A stretch of DNA of 56,084 bases from Gemmatimonadales bacterium (GTDB lineage: Bacteria; Krumholzibacteriota; Krumholzibacteriia; LZORAL124-64-63): assembly GCA_019038745.1 (NCBI GenBank), contig JAHOYV010000031.1, forward strand, positions 1 to 56,084. Direction: 5' to 3'. The translations under genes and the position numbers were made by a program. The notes below the pieces were generated by a model. That model saw only the letters and a program-made list of their open reading frames with translations, was not told where the DNA came from and searched no databases. The stretch's first letter is position 1; each line of letters starts with the position of its first letter. Positions 54,490 through 56,084 of the stretch are shown here, one piece after another.

Positions 54490-54524
54490 AAAAAAAGACC
54501 GCAGGGTAGGCTGGCCTACCCTGC
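54490..54524 (-). terminator. Intrinsic terminator of the HesB-like gene
   Basis: A stem pairs 54501-54511 with 54514-54524 (11 bp, 2-nt centre that would open to a small loop). On the minus strand it is followed by GGTC and seven T residues (54496-54490). It lies 25 nt past the HesB-like stop. A strong candidate. Confidence 0.75.
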
Positions 54525-54548
54525 GAAATGAAGCGGAAAAACCTTCAA

Positions 54549-54890
54549 CTAACCGCAGCCGTCACAGCCGCCGCTACTGCAGTCACTGGCAGCGCCCAGG
54601 CTCAACATATACCCTTTTCGATGGGTCTCGTTCAGGTAGTCAAGCTTCAGGCCGCCGTTTTGGCGTAACACGTCCGTTGTCTGGGAATCCAGCACGAACT
54701 TGATGTCGTTGTTTTCTATTACCAGGTCATCATCCTTTGGCTCATCCAGAGCCATTCCTATGCTCGGGCCGCCTCAGCCAAAGCCCTGGATGAAGAGCCG
54801 GACACCTTTACCGTCATGCTCGGACCAGTCGAAGCCCTTGAAGGCTTCGTTGGCGCTGTCGCTGACGGCGATGAGATTTTCGTTGCTCAC
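54549..54890 (-). CDS. HesB/IscA-like selenoprotein (Fe-S assembly family)
   Basis: The 113-residue product is split by an in-frame TGA (54776-54774, codon 39) into what looks like two short open frames. Reading TGA as selenocysteine gives a continuous HesB/IscA-like protein: LIAVSDSANEAFKGF, GVRLFIQGFG-U-GGPSIGMALDEP, then the fold's second half and a Cys-rich end (DCSSGGCDGCG). HesB-like selenoproteins with Sec at this spot are known from selenocysteine-using bacteria. The family binds Fe-S precursors; the Sec role is unknown. Start GTG 54890 is supported by AAAGGGGA; ATG 54998 lies too near its GAAGG. An intrinsic terminator follows. Confidence 0.9.
54738..54776 (-). promoter_or_regulatory. 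Sec codon (UGA) and bacterial SECIS-like hairpin in the HesB-like gene
   Basis: After UGA (54776-54774) and 19 nt, TGGCTC (54754-54749) pairs perfectly with GAGCCA (54743-54738) around the loop TGGAT. The loop starts 25 nt after the codon and contains GG, matching the bacterial SECIS consensus of an apical G 16-37 nt downstream. Confidence 0.78.
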
Positions 54891-55194
54891 GTTGACGTCC
54901 CCTTTGCTGGGTCTGAACCTGACCACGCCTTTTGTCAAACCGGCGCGGCCTCTTTCCGGGATGCGGCCCCGATCGTTGGTCCGACTGCGGGGTGGCATCC
55001 TTCTCTACTTATTATCGGCCTAAATCAAATATAATTTAAAAGTTTTGCAACCATCCATCTGTTGAATGTTGTGGTTGAATTAACAGGTTAGGATTCCCCC
55101 TTGCCCAATCAGCAAATATTTGGAACATTGTCAGGACGGATTTCGTCTGTCGATCCGGAGGATTTCCAATGTCCCATTTCAGGAGGTTGCTACG
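54891..55194. promoter_or_regulatory. Divergent intergenic region, HesB-like gene and sppA
   Basis: The 304-bp gap contains the control regions of both genes. The stretch 55020-55050 is A/T-rich (TATAATTTAAAAG), and on the minus strand TATATT near 55028-55033 could serve as a -10. The part 54891-54998 stays open in the HesB frame but looks non-coding (Arg-rich translation). Confidence 0.35.
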
Positions 55195-56084
55195 TTGAAA
55201 GGGTTCCTGCGTTCGTTTTCCGCTTCCCTGCTGGCCCTGGTGGTTTTGTTCGTCCTAATCGTTGGGAGCGCCGCACTGAAGTTCGATCAGAAGAGCAAAA
55301 TTCAGGATAATAGCTGGCTGCACCTCGATTTGTACGGTGAGGTCCTGGAATATGACCCCCCCGGGGGAGTGCTCGGCCAGATAACCGGCGGCGATGCCTT
55401 GACCCTGCAGAAGATTCTGGAAAATCTGGATAAGGCCGCGGTGGATGAGCGCATCGACGGAGTGATTCTCCAGATGTCCGCCAGCCACAACGCTGGCTTT
55501 GCCAAGTTGCAGGAGATTCGCCAGGGGGTCAAGCGAGTGCAGGCAGCCGGTAAGCCCGTGTACGGCTACGCCGATGCAATGGACGCGAAAACCTACTTTC
55601 TGGCCTCGGTCTGCGATTCACTCTATTGCCCGGGTTCGGCCTACATTGGCTTCACGGGATTGGGTAAAAGCTCAACCCATTTGAAAAACATGTTGGATAA
55701 ACTGGGGGTCAAACCCGAGCTGCACGCCATCCGGCACTACAAGGCGGCCGCGCAGCTCTTGACCCGCACGGATCTGACCGCAGAAGCCAAGAAGAACTTG
55801 GTCGCAATGCTGGATGAATACTGGGATGTGGTAGGGGAAGCCCTGTTGGAAGACCGGGGCCTGGATGAGTCGAAGGTCATCGAGCTGATGGAACACGCCC
55901 TGTTCATTCCCGACGAGGCGGTTGCGATGGGTTTGTTTGATCGGTTGCTCTACTGGGACGAACTGGAAGCCATGCTCAAACTGGAGGATGATGATAGGCT
56001 GCGTATCGTCAAGCACTCCCGTTATGCGGATGAGGATCCGGCCGACCTGGATCTGAAGGGCGACAAGAAAATTGCCGTGATCCA
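55195..56084 (+). CDS. sppA: Signal peptide peptidase SppA, 5' part (runs off the window)
   Basis: The open frame continues to the window end (296 codons shown). A TTG start at 55195 is supported by AGGAGG 8 nt upstream. An N-terminal transmembrane anchor (about residues 8-28) is followed by an S49 peptidase domain: DGVILQMSASHNAGFAKLQEI, VYGYADAMDAKTYFLASVCDSLY and the catalytic Lys183 in HYKAAAQLLTRTDLTAE, as in the long (67-kDa) SppA with two S49 units. The second unit with the catalytic Ser would lie beyond the edge. It degrades cleaved signal peptides in the membrane. Confidence 0.88.
   Translation, partial: MKGFLRSFSASLLALVVLFVLIVGSAALKFDQKSKIQDNSWLHLDLYGEVLEYDPPGGVLGQITGGDALTLQKILENLDKAAVDERIDGVILQMSASHNAGFAKLQEIRQGVKRVQAAGKPVYGYADAMDAKTYFLASVCDSLYCPGSAYIGFTGLGKSSTHLKNMLDKLGVKPELHAIRHYKAAAQLLTRTDLTAEAKKNLVAMLDEYWDVVGEALLEDRGLDESKVIELMEHALFIPDEAVAMGLFDRLLYWDELEAMLKLEDDDRLRIVKHSRYADEDPADLDLKGDKKIAVI

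Noticed and set aside
54774-54998. Two separate small genes (54774-54998 and 54549-54755) instead of one HesB-like gene
   Set aside because: They are in the same frame, joined by a single TGA inside a family motif. A lone 74-codon frame with an Arg-rich start has no family match.

Overview
The window reads as chromosome of a moderately GC-rich, double-membrane (diderm) bacterium. Evidence for an outer membrane is direct: two Omp85-type beta-barrel proteins, a TolC-type channel with an RND pump and lipoprotein adaptor, and two lipobox signal peptides. A secreted LVIVD-repeat protein ends in a FlgD-like/type A sorting domain with a YPNPFNPSTTI motif, typical of the FCB superphylum and nearby candidate phyla (Krumholzibacteriota, Eisenbacteria, Latescibacterota and similar). 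A direct glutaminyl-tRNA synthetase, many two-component proteins and no recognisable synteny with model organisms agree with that, but the genus cannot be read from the sequence. I found no tRNA or rRNA genes, insertion sequences, prophage or CRISPR array.

Layout. 1-5.9 kb: hflK-hflC-traB/gumN operon, a LuxR-type response regulator, a lipoprotein phosphoesterase and an FMN split-barrel protein. 6-11 kb: phosphomannomutase/phosphoglucomutase, a cytoplasmic PAS histidine kinase with its receiver partner, and a radical SAM enzyme. 11-19 kb: a structured-RNA candidate, an M29-like metallopeptidase, an NYN/OST-HTH protein with a histone-H1-like tail, an HPt protein, a TPR protein, a tandem glycosyltransferase and a thioredoxin-TPR protein. 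19-27 kb: TolC-adaptor-RND efflux operon, ispH, and an ArsR-type regulator with a promoter/operator visible in the DNA. 27-33.7 kb: YhaN/YhaO-like SMC-type ATPase and nuclease pair, HDOD protein, selD. 33.7-41.6 kb: glnS, an enoyl-CoA hydratase-family protein, a tandem-Cache hybrid kinase, an Omp85 protein and an uncharacterised SPFH-like two-gene unit. 41.9-49.2 kb: FAH-family hydrolase, Hsp20, a barrel protein coupled to a polysaccharide flippase, and the LVIVD protein. 49.5-56 kb: AGCS symporter, methyltransferase, a small zinc-ribbon protein, an ECF sigma/anti-sigma/exported-protein operon, a HesB-like gene and the start of sppA.

The strongest result is that two genes that look broken are selenoprotein genes. 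selD (32657-33712) has an in-frame TGA exactly at its catalytic Cys/Sec position. The HesB-like gene (54549-54890) has an in-frame TGA in the motif GFG-U-GG. Both TGAs are followed, at 17 and 25 nt, by a short hairpin with G residues in the loop, as expected for bacterial SECIS elements. The organism is therefore predicted to decode UGA as selenocysteine, with selA/selB/selC elsewhere. SelD makes the selenophosphate needed to synthesise both proteins, itself included.

Other points worth attention are the NYN/OST-HTH/H1-tail fusion, the SPFH-like pair at 40.3-41.6 kb, the branched RNA-like structure at 11156-11248, and the autoregulatory-looking arsR promoter.
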